A stretch of 64,000 nucleotides of DNA. Origin: Micrasema longulum (taxonomy: Eukaryota > Arthropoda > Insecta > Trichoptera > Brachycentridae). How positions within the stretch are numbered: the stretch's first letter is position 1; each line of letters opens with the position of its first letter. The notes below the pieces were generated by a model. It searched no databases. It had not been told where the DNA came from and saw nothing but the letters and a program-made list of their open reading frames with translations. Shown in pieces: positions 52,750 through 64,000 of this stretch. The stretch spans positions 62,001-126,000 of the forward strand of contig JAGVSM010005047.1 in assembly GCA_022494885.1 (NCBI GenBank), given 5' to 3'. The position numbers and the translations under genes are program-made.

Positions 52750-54800
52750 ACAATTTCGGCCTGAATAGTTTTATTATTTAATCAATGACGTGGGTCTTAT
52801 ACACATTCTGGCAAAATGATTGGACCAATTGGTGTTTGCGGTTTGAATACTTTTGACAGAAAATGTATTAGTCCTACACGTTTCAAAAAATATACTGTTT
52901 TTCCATAATTGTAGGGTTCTTTTCCAAAACAGACTATTTCCAAATTTGAACTTTTCCGGAACCGATATTTAAGTGTTCAAAGACAGCCCGGTTTATGTAT
53001 TCCAACAGCAAAGAGAGTTGTACAAAATATAAATAATTAGCTCCCCTTTCGAAAGATGAAACTAACCGATGCAATTTCTTATCTCATGTCTCTCTGAGGT
53101 AATAATTATTTCTTTGTACCTATATTTTTTGTTATATTATGCGGTTTACAATATCGCACATTGAGTAGAAGACTGTTGTAACTCAAAATTACTGATTTTA
53201 CAGGAGAGCAAAACTTCAGTTTCGTAAGAAAAAATGATAGGTTTTTTAGTAATTTTTTTATAAAATGTATTTGTAGTAGGTACATCAGGATTAATTGAAA
53301 GTATAAGTATTTTTGGTAGAATATAGAATACATAAAAATGCATACTAAAAAAAATAAATATAAGAAAAGTGAAGTAATTAGTATAACTTCTCAGGTATTT
53401 GTGATAGAATTACGACTGTTTTAGTCAAATATGCAGAACGAAATTCACGTTTTGACCGTGTCCAAAATCGATAAATTTAGAGTTACAACAGTATTCTACT
53501 CAGTGTGCGATATGTTACTTGTGTTGTTTTGAGCATAGATACTTTGGCCGTTTTCACACCTGCCACGCAAATCCATACTACCCGATATTTTACCGCGCTT
53601 ATCCTGCAAACGCATACAAAATCTGTTACCTTTTCACACGCGTTGTAAAATGAATACGACCCGGTCTGTCAGACATAAATCTGTTGGGGTGTGCTTAATC
53701 GCAAACGATTATTATCAATATTAATAGTTCGAATAACCGAATTAGATTATTCCCGTAATCGACTTTTTATTTATGGATAATGCGTTGTTTTTTCAAAATA
53801 CTTATGAAGTATGAAGAATGAAAGAAAAATATTAATTAAAAATATATAAAATAAATATGCCTACTCTTATAATGCTTTATTGTATACACTAACTAAAAAA
53901 ATACATAAAAACTTATGTATTGTACTCGTAATATTATTATTATTGTAAAAAATATTTTTCGGTCATTTCTGTTTAGAAAAAGGTGTTTTTTAATTAGGTA
54001 TTTTTTCTATTTTTTGTATTCCTTCACACAGGTTTTATCAAGGGGACCATTGAGAAAGAATGGTGTATTTCTATAAAATAATTTAATAAAATAATATTGC
54101 GGAAATAATAATAATAACGCGTAAATCAGGGAATTTTCATGTACCTAAGTTTTGCTCAACGAAGTTCGGAAAAAGGTTTCTGGAAAGTATTGACCATTCC
54201 GAATTTTAAATAAATATTAAAACACGAAAAATCGAATAGCCAATTCAAAAGTGTCGTAATTAAAAAATATTACTTAAATCTTTTTGATAGTGATAGTTAT
54301 TAATGATATTTATATAGATGGTGTAAAGTACTATGCTTTATGTTTCTTTTTGTTTTCTTACAATTTCGGATGTATTTACTATATATGATATTATGTATTG
54401 TCACAAAAATGTCTCATTTTTATTTACGGTCCCAAATGAGGTTTTTTTAAATTCCTGGGAGTATAATATCTTAGATATGTATTATATATTTCATAAATAA
54501 AATAAAAACAAATATAAACGTATATATATATTGAAATATTCGATACTTTTGAGGCATTTTTTTTTAAAACTGTAATTATTTCATATATGAAATACTGTCT
54601 GTAGTTCTGATTTAATATAAAGAAATACATTATGCTACATTGCCTCTGTCACTTCAAAACTTTACATTTTTATATTCGTGCTTTTCTTGTCTGATAAAGT
54701 TATGGGTTTTAATATTTTTTTGTTTTTTTTATTTTTGTTTTGTCCTTAAATAGTACAAACACAATACATGAATGTGCTAATATATTAACCTATATATAAT
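52750..54800. other. No gene; 52905-52970 matches 5090-5160
   Basis: AATTGTAGGGTTCTTTTCCA and TTTCCAAATTTGAAC (52912-52952) are similar to the text just outside MITE B at 5088-5130, so a further repeat family is shared. Remaining sequence is AT-rich with short low-complexity open frames. Confidence 0.35.
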
Positions 54801-54807
54801 TATTAGT

Positions 54808-55070
54808 CAGCCTCGTGGTGTAATGATAAGCGCATTTGTCTCCCATGCAAGAGGTCTCGGGTTCGATTCCCGACATGGTTGATAAGAAATATTTATTTAA
54901 AAAGGTGTTTTCCCACCAGAATATTTCATAGTGCCTGGACTGGTACCTGAAGCGTAAGACTGATCATCTTACCTTCATGTAACAAAAAATTATCAAGATA
55001 CGCTGCGATTTGTGTACCACTGCAGTAATCTAAGCACCATTAGGTACGGAAAGGGAATGACGACGACGAA
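54808..55070 (+). mobile_element. SINE-1, nearly full-length
   Basis: CAGCCTCGTGGTGTAATGAT (A-box region), GGTTCGATTCC (B box), CCACCAGAATATTTCATAGT, CTGGACTGGTACCTGAAGCG, CTGATCATCTTACCTTCATG and GCACCATTAGGTACGGAAAG. About 260 bp, close to the 8655 copy. Confidence 0.8.
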
Positions 55071-55079
55071 TTGTTATTA

Positions 55080-57380
55080 AAATATATAATAATTATTAAC
55101 ATTTCACTAATTAAAAAAAATTCTTTAAGACCAACTCGAATGCAATCACTTTTTAAGAGCTAACTTATCTGCTACACACATGTTTTATCAACTAACATTC
55201 AAATGAAATGATTTTTTTTTGTTCTCTTATTTCTAATGGTCTTTCCTTAAACTCTTATTTCTGAGTTCTGTGTCTTTGTTTTCTTACTAAATGGCAGACT
55301 TACTTCATTTTTATTTCTAGTTTCATATCCGAGTTCACACTGATTGGAAAAAATCTTGTTCCCTATGTTCAAAAGATTTTTTGTTCATTTTGTTTATAAA
55401 CACAATTGTTTTGTATTTTGCTTTCAATACACAGGAATTTGGTTCTATGGAGTTGAGATTTGGTCTCAAAAATTGATAAATTAATTTAACTAAACTAAAA
55501 TTATTTTCCTGTGTTAAAAACCTAACATGTTTTTTAAAATTGAATTTCATATATTGAAATTGATCAGGCAGAAACCCAAAATATAGGCAAAAGAGCATAG
55601 ATAGATATTTTTTATTTGGCTAGGTTGGCATTGATTTCTTTTACTATTTCGTTAGCTTAATAGAAAAAAACTGTATTATTTTTAAGTATTCAATATATTG
55701 TTAGCTATAGAGTGATTTAGACAAGTAAAAAAATACCGAACGTATTAAATATTTTTGATGAATTTTCATAATGTTCCTTTTATTGTAAAAAACATGACTA
55801 AATAAGTATTTTTATACACAACGTATTATTATTTAAATTTTGTTGATATGTTTTAATTCGTATATATCTTAAATCTGCTAGTTTTTATTTACAAATGAAA
55901 TGATAAATTAGGAACCGTTAAGTCAAACGCACAGAAATGTAAATAAACCACGCTGCTAATTAGCGTATTATTAAATAATAGCTGTCGTCTTCATAGAGAT
56001 CCCATCCCGCCTGACATTAATGTATTTATTTGCTTTACAATCAATGAAAAATAATATACAGAAACATTAAAATAAAAAAATGCACTACTTATTTTTCATC
56101 AATTACGTGCAAACACTTTTAATAATATTTTACTTAAACTTGAAATACATATATAAACAAAATGAACAATATAACCCACTTATTTATAATATAAATTAGA
56201 AAGGGTATAAATAAATAATATGCACTTATTAGTGCAGTTTTTCGTTTTCATGTAAATTATTTATTATTCGGAAAATATTGCTCTTAAATAATACCTTTTT
56301 TTTTTAAAACTGATATAAAATATTCGATTATAATAACAGGTTTAAAAATATTCATAAGAACATCGCAAAGAGTTTTTACGAATGTGTTAGTGAAAAAGTA
56401 ATGTACCGCCATTATTCGTTTAAATAAGTTTCGATAATAATATCGATTTATCGTTTATAAAAACGAATATTTATTTGTATTAAAGTAAATTTATATATAC
56501 ATCGGTAAAATTTATATTGAAATACATTATCACCAAACCCCTATCAGAACCTAATGGTGCATAGGCCAGTGCATTGTTAATTTGAATGTATATATGATTT
56601 AAATCATTATATAGACATAATAAAGTAATAATTGCATACAATAAACATTAACGTATGCGAGTGTATAAGTCCTTGTTTACACCTTCAACTTTAGTAAGCA
56701 GAAAATTAACTATCAACAAAATTACCAAAACAATCAAATTATACACAAAAAAAAAGATTTTTTTTTTGTACAATTTGACTGTCTAGTTTCGACTACAAAA
56801 TGTTTCCCTCTTTAGAGTTATTTAACAAGTAAACATACATAATACATATATTATATATTCGGTTGTGTAAGCAAATACAGTGGATTACAAAACAGTATTT
56901 TTTATTCTCAAATAAAAATTATATATTACGATGATCCACAATATTAGATTTACAAACATCTAAAATAATACAATAACATTATGTTCATCACCATCAAACT
57001 CTTATTCGCACCCAATGGTGCATAAGGTACTGGAGGTGCAAGTAATGATGTACCGCGGGAAAATTCCCGAAAGCGTAATTCCCCGGAGCAGGAGTACATT
57101 CCTCCATATACCCGAAACCGTTTTAAAGACTGTGGGTCTTCCTATCGGTTTTACTCATTCAAAAAAAACAATATTTTGGTCAATAAATGAGTAGATCTTT
57201 TGAAATTTCTAATTTCGTATATTATTTCAATTCAATTTAACTTTATTACGTTCACTGCCCCTTTCACTGTGAGTTTGAAAGATTATATGGAGGGTCTTAG
57301 TCGGATATTGTCATTCATCCTTATGAACATACATGTGTATATTGCAAGCATAAATGGTAGCAAAAACGATATTTACTTGT
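55080..57380. other. AT-rich sequence with SINE-1 3' scraps
   Basis: Antisense SINE-1 ends with CCTAATGGTGCATAGG (56545-56600) and CCCAATGGTGCATAAGG (56985-57045). CTATGGAGTTGAGATTTGGT at 55445 resembles the LINE end at 15655. No gene is recognised. Confidence 0.4.
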
Positions 57381-57384
57381 ATCG

Positions 57385-57682
57385 CAATAAATTCGGGATG
57401 CAAGGCGGTAAAATCTCCACGGTATTTTACGGTAATTTTCGGTAAGAAATGAATATGACGTACTAATTTTTATTTTTCGAAGATGCAACAAATACAAGTA
57501 GCTTTGTTTTAGGACACGTTACATGACAGTGAAAACCAGGTTTAGATCCATCGGGTGGTTTTCAAGATTTATTATAAGTATGGGACGTTCAAGGTCATTC
57601 GGTGTGTACTTTTTTAATTTTTTTGACAAAAAAAGTTATCATATTTTGAAACTAACAGGATCGGTGGACATAATGCCCTTAG
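57385..57682 (+). mobile_element. Foldback element copy, left part (before piggyBac insertion)
   Basis: GATGCAAGGCGGTAAAAT, GGTATTTTACGGTAATTTTC, AGTAGCTTTGTTTTAGGACA, GGGACGTTCAAGGTCATTCG and AGGATCGGTGGACATAATGC follow the left arm of 7076-7350. The piggyBac-like insertion begins after TTAG (57679-57682). The element continues at 63093. Confidence 0.8.
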
Positions 57683-57730
57683 CCCTCCCGTGCCTAAGGG
57701 GGGTATCTGGGGTCCCCCAGGTAGCATATT

Positions 57731-58142
57731 TGACGAAAATCTATTCACAATATTAGACAGCATCAGTCGAAAGGTGGACTACACTTTTCCTAAATCCCAA
57801 ATAAATTATATATCACGGGTACCGGTTCATAACTCTAAAGAGAAGTCAATAATAGTGAGTTTTATTAATCGATATTTAAAGGAAGATTTCACATCAGCCG
57901 CTCGCGCCATGAAAAACTTATCAGCTAACGATTTAGGCTTCCATTCGACCAATCAAATATATATAAACGACCATCTGACTCCGTTGACCAAGAAACTCCT
58001 TACGATGACCAAATCCAAGTTGAAGGATGAAAAGGGATATAAGTATATTTGGGTAAAATATGGCAAAATTCATGCAAGATTGAATGATACTTCGAGTGTC
58101 CACATTATAAACACTGAGGCCGATTTAAACAAGTTCGTTTAA
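57731..58142 (+). pseudogene. LINE ORF1, C-terminal half (baculovirus FP-like domain)
   Basis: About 136 residues remain: an RRM-like stretch (SQINYISRVPVHNSKEKSI, IVSFINRYLKEDFTSAARAM) followed by IYINDHLTPLTKKLLTMTKS and GYKYIWVKYGKIHARLNDTS, ending ADLNKFV and a stop. The IY.N..LTP....L...K.......YKY.W...GKI..R pattern is the FP-like C-terminal domain seen in ORF1 of many insect LINEs. The N-terminal coiled coil and any zinc knuckles are lost to 5' truncation. ORF2 begins about 370 bp downstream. Any start upstream of 57731 lies in piggyBac sequence and is spurious. Confidence 0.75.
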
Positions 58143-58514
58143 TATGTTTATTATTATTTATATCGCTCGCACTTTCCTTATGTATTTTTTATGTACTCGC
58201 ATTACTGTCAATGATTGTTTTGAATGTGTTTGTAACCCCTGTTTTCGAAAGCAAACGCTCGCTTTATTATATTATTATATACTCATATGTTTACTTACAA
58301 TTTAACTTTATTTATCTACAACGCAAGTATCTACATCTTTATGTCTCTTTTATTCGCACATTTATTGCAAATTATATCCGCTCGCCCGCTCTAACACATT
58401 ACATTTACTTTTTTCTGCCTAAACTACGTACCGGTAATCTTCGGAATCAATACTCGCATGTTTCTATTTTATTTTGTTTCATAATTATGTTAATTAATAT
58501 TTACGATCTTTCTT

Positions 58515-61399
58515 ATGGCTAACACCAACTTAAATATACTGTACCAGAATGTAAGGGGATTACGTTCTAAGACTACTATATTCCGACGTAATTTAAGCAT
58601 ATCTAGTTACGATATTATAGCTCTATCCGAAACGTGGATAAACGACAACATTTCCGATAGTGAACTATTTGACAGCCGCTATATGGTTTGGCGTCGCGAT
58701 CGGGATTACACGGCAACGGGACAGTCGCGGGGCGGCGGTGTTCTCCTAGCGGTACGTAAAGAAATATCAGCTATTGCCCAGCCGACATTCAACTCCAGCG
58801 CTGAAGATCTGTGGCTAACACTATCTCTTAATCTCGCAGGTACCCGTACGCGCACCAAACTACACTTATGTGTTCTATACCTATGTAAACAAAAATCAGG
58901 CAATTCCTTTTCCGACCAATTGATAATTTTTTTCTCTAAGTTAAATATGACAATTTTTAATAACCCGCTTGACAAATATTTGATAATAGGTGATTTCAAC
59001 CTGAGCGGTATTAAGTGGCTTTCAACTGATAATGTTTCATACTTGCCTTCTAATGCTCAAAGTCACGATGAGTACCTACTTATCGATGAATTGAATACAC
59101 ATAACTTGTCGCAATTTAATGGAATTTTTAATAAACACGGACGGATCCTAGATTTGGTAATTTCTAATGACATTGTTAATGTTAGTGAATGTATGGACCC
59201 ATTGGTACCTATTGACCCGCATCATAATGCTCTCTTCATTAATGCTCAATTTATTGAACTTACTTACCTGAAGCCTGCACCGCTAACTAAATATTTGTTT
59301 AATAAAGCAAACTTTGATTCAATAAATAGTACAATCTCTGACATCGACTGGCATACTGAATTCTCAATTAGATCATTTGACGAATCCGTAAACTTTTTTT
59401 ACAATACTTTTACAAATCTGAGAGATAAATTTGTACCCGCTGTTAAGACTTTGAACAGTTCATATCCTATATGGTACTCCCCCGCGCTAGTAAAAGCAAT
59501 TAAAGAAAAGGATAAATACTTAAGAAAATATAAGACTTACGGCAATCACTCCAATCTAATAACTTTTAAATTATTACGTGATAGAATCAAACATCTTGAA
59601 AAGGATTGTCACGATTCTTACATTGCATTCGTAGAAAAGTCCATCGAGGACTCACCTAAAAATTTCTGGTCGTATGTGAAGTCCAAATCCAAATCTAACT
59701 GTATTCCTAATAGTCTTGTATTAGGTAATATGCGAGTAAACACTGGTATTGAAATTTGCAACGCATTTTCTGAATATTTTCACTCCACTTTTCTAAATCC
59801 AGCTAGTATCCAATCGAGAAATTCCACTAATCCCTCATCTACCTCGTCTCATGTGTATACCTCAGATATTAATTCCATAGTGATTACCACAGACTATGTA
59901 AAAAATCTACTCTTAAAGCTAGATACATCAAAATCAGCTGGACCTGATCACCTTCCCGCATGTTTTCTCATAAATTCTGCTAGTACTATATGTGTACCAA
60001 TCACTTTGCTATTCAAAAGATCTCTCAAAGAATGCACAATCCCACATATTTGGAAATTCGCTTTTATAACACCAGTCCACAAGAAAGGGCCTAAAACCGA
60101 TATTGTCAATTATAGACCAATTTCTAAACTGTGTATAGTGTCTAAAGTGTTTGAAAGAATAATCTATAACCAACTATATTCCGCCATTAAAAACTCACTG
60201 AGTCCATCTCAACATGGTTTTCTAAAAGGGAGATCTACTGTTTCAAATTTAATCTTACTTAATGATTACCTTACTGATTCAATGGACGGTGGTCATCAGG
60301 TAGACGTTATTTACACCGATTACAGTAAATGCTTCGACCGAATCGATCACAAATTACTATTAAAAAAATTAACTAAAATCGGTATTAGAGGTGACCTCTT
60401 CAGATGGTTTTCATCTTATATAGACAACAGGTCGCAAGCGGTAGTGGTTAATAATTTTATTTCTAGTTGGGTACGGGTCCCCAGCGGGGTGCCTCAAGGG
60501 TCTCTTCTGGGACCTTTGCTCTTCATAATTTTTGTTAACGATATTGATAAATGCTTTACCTCTTCGCGTTTGCTTTGTTTTGCTGACGACATGAAAATTT
60601 TTGCAACAATCAAGACCCCAGCTGACGTCTTTGATCTGCAGTCAGATCTCGACCGTCTAGAGGATTACTGCAACTCCAACTGCTTGGACCTTAATCCTTC
60701 TAAGTGTTCAGTTATTACATTTAGTCGCAAAGTAAAATTTTTACGTACTAACTATGTGCTTAAGGGTCAAAACCTCCAACGCTCATTATGTGTAAAGGAT
60801 CTAGGTGTCTTCCATGATAGTAAATTACTTTTTGACGCCCATGTTGACAGCATCATAAAAAGTCATCGCGTGCGCTTGGCTTTGTTATGCGTAGCTCTAC
60901 GTCGTTCACTATGGCAAAGACACTTAAAATCCTTTACTGTACATTAGTGCGAAGCAACTTAGAATATGCATCACAAATATGGAATCCTATGTACAATGTG
61001 CAGATATCACGCATTGAAAATATTCAAAAAAAATTCGTAAAGTTCATGTGTTTCCGGTTGAAACTTGAGTTTAAATCTGACCAGTATATTCATATATGTA
61101 AAAAACATCACCTACTGCCTCTGCAAAAACGTCGTGAAATAGCGGATATAATTTATTTACTTAAAATTGCCTCTGGTTCAATTGACTGTCCTGAACTACT
61201 TTGCAAACTTTCTATCAATGTTCCTTCCAAAGTTTTAAGAAATAACCCTCTTCTTCACATACCTCTTGTTTCATCTAATTATAGGCAAAATTCATATTTA
61301 TGGCGAACTTTTAATAATTTTAATGTACTAAATAAATCATTTAACATAGATTTATTTGAAAATAATCTTAATAACGTGCGGCGTTTGCTTTCAAAATAA
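58515..61399 (+). pseudogene. LINE ORF2 endonuclease-reverse transcriptase, one frameshift
   Basis: From ATG at 58515, residues 1-240 form an AP-endonuclease (QN at 11-12, SETW at 38-41, GDFN at 159-162, LDLV at 212-215, HHNAL at 236-240). The reverse transcriptase has SAGPDHLPA near 474, YRPIS at 533, TDYSKCFDRIDH at 601-612, SGVPQGSLLGP at 657-667 and the active site FADD at 689-692. The frame is lost at the A run 60857-60861; adding one A would restore the continuation KSSRALGFVMRSS, which runs on from about 60862 to the stop at 61399 with LVRSNLEYASQIWNP. Total length is near 960 residues, the family norm. The missing A is either a real inactivating deletion or a homopolymer sequencing error. 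The element copies itself by target-primed reverse transcription. Confidence 0.85.
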
Positions 61400-62026
61400 C
61401 TCGTAGTATTTTTTTTCTTTTCTTTTAAATTTACATTTAATTACTATTCATTTTATGTTCGAGAATCTTTTTTAACTTACTGTGATGCTACTTGTGAAAA
61501 CCTGTAATTGGCTTATTTGTTATTTGTTTTGTTATATAAATATGATATCATTATAGCTGTTGGTTATCCAAATAAATAAAAATAAAAAAATAAAATAAAA
61601 AATTTTTTCAATACCTTTTTTGTTAATCATCATATTGATTTCATTTTATGTATAACTCTACTCCATTATGTTACAAATGTATCGAAGATATTAAAATATT
61701 TTTCCGCGGAACTCATTTAATAATAATTCACATTTGTCTTTGTTTCCCCACCGCGCAAACAGCATGCATCACAATTCATTTGCTATTTGCTCCACAGTTT
61801 AGTGATCTTTGATACTTCGGTCAATCCAGTTTACGCGAGTAAGATTTTGCATGCTAAGGGTGTTTAGAAAAAAGTATTATTATGACTAATAATTTCAAAT
61901 AAACATAATTTTTATATTTAGCTATCTGGATATTGCGCATTGGATTTTGCATACAAAGGTGTTTTTTGAATAATAAGTGAATTTTTTCAAATTTATAAAA
62001 CCTTTTTTTACTTCACCAATCTCAAA

Positions 62027-62371
62027 ATGAGTAGAAAAAAATTGACGGATGATGTTATTGAGCAGCTTCTAAACGATACGGATATTGAAGTGTCTTCCAG
62101 TGATGACAGTGATTTAGAGTTAGAATCTTCAGATGATGTTTCTGAAACAGATGACTTTGTAATCGAAGATTACGATGAATCTGATTATTTCGACCAGGAT
62201 AGTGTTAATTTAGAAGAAAACAGCCAAAATGACGGAGAAAACGTCTTCGCTTCTAAATCGGGTTACCAATGGAGCAATATTCTACCTTCTACTTCAACAA
62301 CACGTTCCCATAACATAATTAGTCCTACGTCCAAATTAACTTTTTTTATTTTAATTTTGCATATTATATAA
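62027..62371 (+). pseudogene. piggyBac-like transposase N-terminus, truncated
   Basis: ATG at 62027 opens MSRKKLTDDVIEQLLNDTDI, then an acidic serine/aspartate region (SSSDDSDLELESSDD), then GYQWSNILPSTSTTRSHNII. The acidic start followed by a W(S)...P....R.HN.. motif is typical of the first 110 residues of piggyBac transposases. Similarity ends at about residue 104, after which the frame runs into AT-rich noncoding sequence. The DDD catalytic core and the C-terminal cysteine-rich domain are deleted, so the element cannot move by itself. Confidence 0.75.
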
Positions 62372-63092
62372 ATTTTTACACGGCGTTGTTCGATTTTTGA
62401 GTTTTTATTTCTTGATTATTTGATTTTCAAGTTTTTTAATTTCGTATTTTAGATTTTTTAAGGTCTCGAGTTTTTTTTTATTGTACTTAATTTTTTTTAA
62501 AATCGATTTAGTGATTTTTCAAAGTTTTTTTGCCATGGAGTTACTGTGGAGTAATAGAAATTACTATTTTGTATTATTTTTAGTCGTCGTATTCTGTAAA
62601 ATTGTTTTATATATCTACCTATGTAACCGATAAAAGGAATTCGTGCCGTGTTATACTTTATTGTATTTTATTTGGGAAACATACCAACAATTTTAAACAC
62701 ATTAAGATTGAGCTGTGTGATTTTTTTTCTATATTATTTTGTAAAATATTATTAGATTTTAAAATTAATTCAAATAAATTAACAAACACGCTGTATATGG
62801 TTTACGAACTCGCTCATCCCTCTCCCGACCGCCCGCCGTACCGCCCCTCTAGCTAGTGGCGTAATTTCAATCAGTGGTATCCAAAACGTGGCAGTGGGAG
62901 GAGCGCGCTGCCATATAAAATATTATCGCAGCAGTATTTTATGAAAAAATGTATGAATTTCGCAGAAAACTGGAAATATTATGAACCAGTTTTATAAACA
63001 ATACCATGACAATTATTAAGACATTTTTAAAATATTTTTTTAAGACGTATTTATAGCATTTTAGCTGGGGTATACCCTCAGGCTCCCAAAGG

Positions 63093-63295
63093 TTAGTAAA
63101 ACCGTGTGTGACCTTGAACGACCACCGCTCATGCCGCAATTTAAAAAAAAAAAGTTTTTTTGCTCTTAATTACGTCCCTATAGATTTAATGTAAAAAATA
63201 TGAAAGCCTAAGAAAATAAAATTTATAAAAAATGTTCATATATTTTTTTTCTTTGGACCAATTCTTTTCAAGATACACGTTTGAACATCAAATAG
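63093..63295 (+). mobile_element. Foldback element copy, right part
   Basis: TTAGTAAAACC, GTGACCTTGAACG, CCACCGC, CATGCCGC, TTAATTACGTCCCTATAGAT and CTTTGGACCAATTCTTTTCA follow 7364-7560. Similarity stops where the right arm should begin, so this copy has lost its right half. Confidence 0.75.
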
Positions 63296-63354
63296 AGTTG
63301 ATCGAAATAGCGAAAAAGCGGTATTTGCACTAACTTTTTACTAATTGTTTGATA

Positions 63355-63660
63355 GTCAACCTATCAAAAGTCATCATCATCATCATCTATGTCCGCTACC
63401 TAGTTGGAGCATATGGTGTTCACAAAGATCCTCCAAAAGCAAAAGAAAGAGCTAAAGTCGTACGGGTTTTGGGTATGTCATAATTCATGCTTTGGGAAAA
63501 CCTCGTACGGACATTTTGCTGAGACCTCTCCTCATTGTTCGACCAAAAGCGTGTAAGTGCTTCTTTTAGGTACAGTTGTCTCATATCCAGCACCTTCATG
63601 TATTGGAACAGCTGTTTTGACGGGTATGTTGGAGGGTGCCGGAATATTATTCTCAATAAT
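63355..63660 (-). pseudogene. LINE ORF2 C-terminus with (GAT)n tail
   Basis: Minus strand reads PSKQLFQYMKVLDMRQLYL, then KEALTRFWSNNEERSQQNVR and TRFSQSMNYDIPKTRTTLAL, the typical ORF2 terminus of CR1-like elements. It is followed by a decayed tail and GATGATGATGATGAC at 63370-63384. The upstream catalytic region is not present. Confidence 0.55.
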
Positions 63661-63664
63661 AATT

Positions 63665-64000
63665 TAATGATGTAATCGTATGTGTGTATATGAGTACTTA
63701 CATATATATTTATATTTTTGTTTTTTATTACTTTGTTGAAATTTTTACATATTTTTGAATTTGGATTTTAGGCCAGAGCATTCTTAACAATTTTAAATCG
63801 ATTGATAAGGTGGTTGATAGCTTTCCTCATAAAGGTTTGAAAAAAACAATTATTTTTTTGACAATCATTGTTCAATAAGTCAACTTATATTCACTACACA
63901 TTGTCACATATATGCACACCCATACATGAATACACAATATATTTAGTAAATACACACCCTCACACAATATATTTAGTCCCCCTCCCTAACATGTACAATA
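63665..64000. other. No recognised feature
   Basis: AT-rich; AATATATTTAGT is repeated near 63936 and 63968 in CACACCC/CACACAA surroundings. No gene. Confidence 0.4.

Larger units (their letters stand above)
57731..61602 (+). mobile_element. Two-ORF LINE (Jockey/CR1-like), 5'-truncated, young
   Basis: It holds the end of ORF1, a complete ORF2 with one frameshift, a short 3' UTR and an A-rich AAATAAATAAAAATAAAA tail. The 5' boundary is uncertain within about 50 bp, since the ORF1 frame happens to stay open into the piggyBac end. I see no target duplication. It is the most intact autonomous-type element of the window and sits inside the piggyBac-like element. Confidence 0.8.
57683..63092 (+). 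mobile_element. piggyBac-like element, internally deleted, TTAG target site
   Basis: The left end CCCTCCCGTGCCTAAGGG and the right end read inward CCTTTGGGAGCCTGAGGG share GCCTNAGGG and a nearby CCCCAG block, so they are imperfect TIRs. TTAG flanks both sides (57679-57682, 63093-63096). The foldback element's other copy has a single TTAG at the same point (about 7364-7367), so that copy shows the empty site. Inside is an N-terminal piggyBac transposase frame (62027). A LINE occupies 57731-61602. Confidence 0.7.

Noticed and set aside
57690..57730. Extension of LINE ORF1 upstream to a non-ATG start at 57690
   Set aside because: That stretch is the piggyBac-like terminal region; the frame is open by coincidence.
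62602..62856. 84-codon frame as an additional piggyBac exon
   Set aside because: No resemblance to piggyBac catalytic or cysteine-rich regions; only AT-rich translation.

Overview
This window looks like the inside of a long intron-rich insect gene. It is strongly AT-rich, contains no dense coding, and is packed with eukaryotic transposable elements: non-LTR retrotransposons, tRNA-derived SINEs, MITEs, a piggyBac-like element, a mariner fragment, a Penelope-like fragment and hammerhead-ribozyme-like motifs. The ORF1 type of the best LINE (baculovirus-FP-like C-terminal domain), the LINE tails and the SINE types suggest an arthropod, most likely a lepidopteran; that assignment is inference.

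The only host protein-coding sequence I can support is one 184-bp exon on the + strand at 51232-51415. It encodes about 60 residues of an F-BAR domain of the srGAP (SLIT-ROBO Rho GTPase-activating protein) type, with a strong acceptor and a GT donor. The upstream intron would then be at least 51 kb and the downstream one at least 12.5 kb, provided the gene extends that far. At 9573-9609, also on the + strand, branch-point-like CTAAC/CTAAT, a pyrimidine tract and CAG|GTAAGT are joined, which is the arrangement expected of a recursive-splicing (ratchet) site in a long intron.

Layout. 1-5 kb: AT-rich sequence, a degenerate tandem array, LINE 3' ends, and a SINE split by a LINE. 4.7-8 kb: two copies of a roughly 400-bp MITE (called B here) and a 766-bp foldback element. 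8-12 kb: SINEs, the ratchet-like site, LINE ends. 12.5-14.7 kb: two inverted copies of an abundant repeat (called A here) around a Penelope-like GIY-YIG fragment. 15-19.3 kb: hammerhead-like motifs and a 723-bp tandem duplication. 20-25 kb: a long hairpin, SINEs, repeat A in back-to-back copies and a 19-bp minisatellite. 25-31 kb: nested LINE, MITE and repeat A insertions. 32-37 kb: further MITEs and two more hammerhead-like motifs. 37-50 kb: SINEs, decayed LINEs, a mariner fragment, and an 815-bp TIR element. 51 kb: the srGAP-like exon. 52-57 kb: decayed LINE and SINE sequence. 57.4-63.3 kb: a three-level nest, in which a foldback element is interrupted by an internally deleted piggyBac-like element with TTAG target duplication, itself interrupted by a nearly intact two-ORF LINE.

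The most interesting signals are the four hammerhead-like motifs (two with an intact catalytic core, two sharing the same altered core), the ratchet-point candidate, and the nested piggyBac/LINE insertion whose history can be read from the paralogous empty site at 7 kb.
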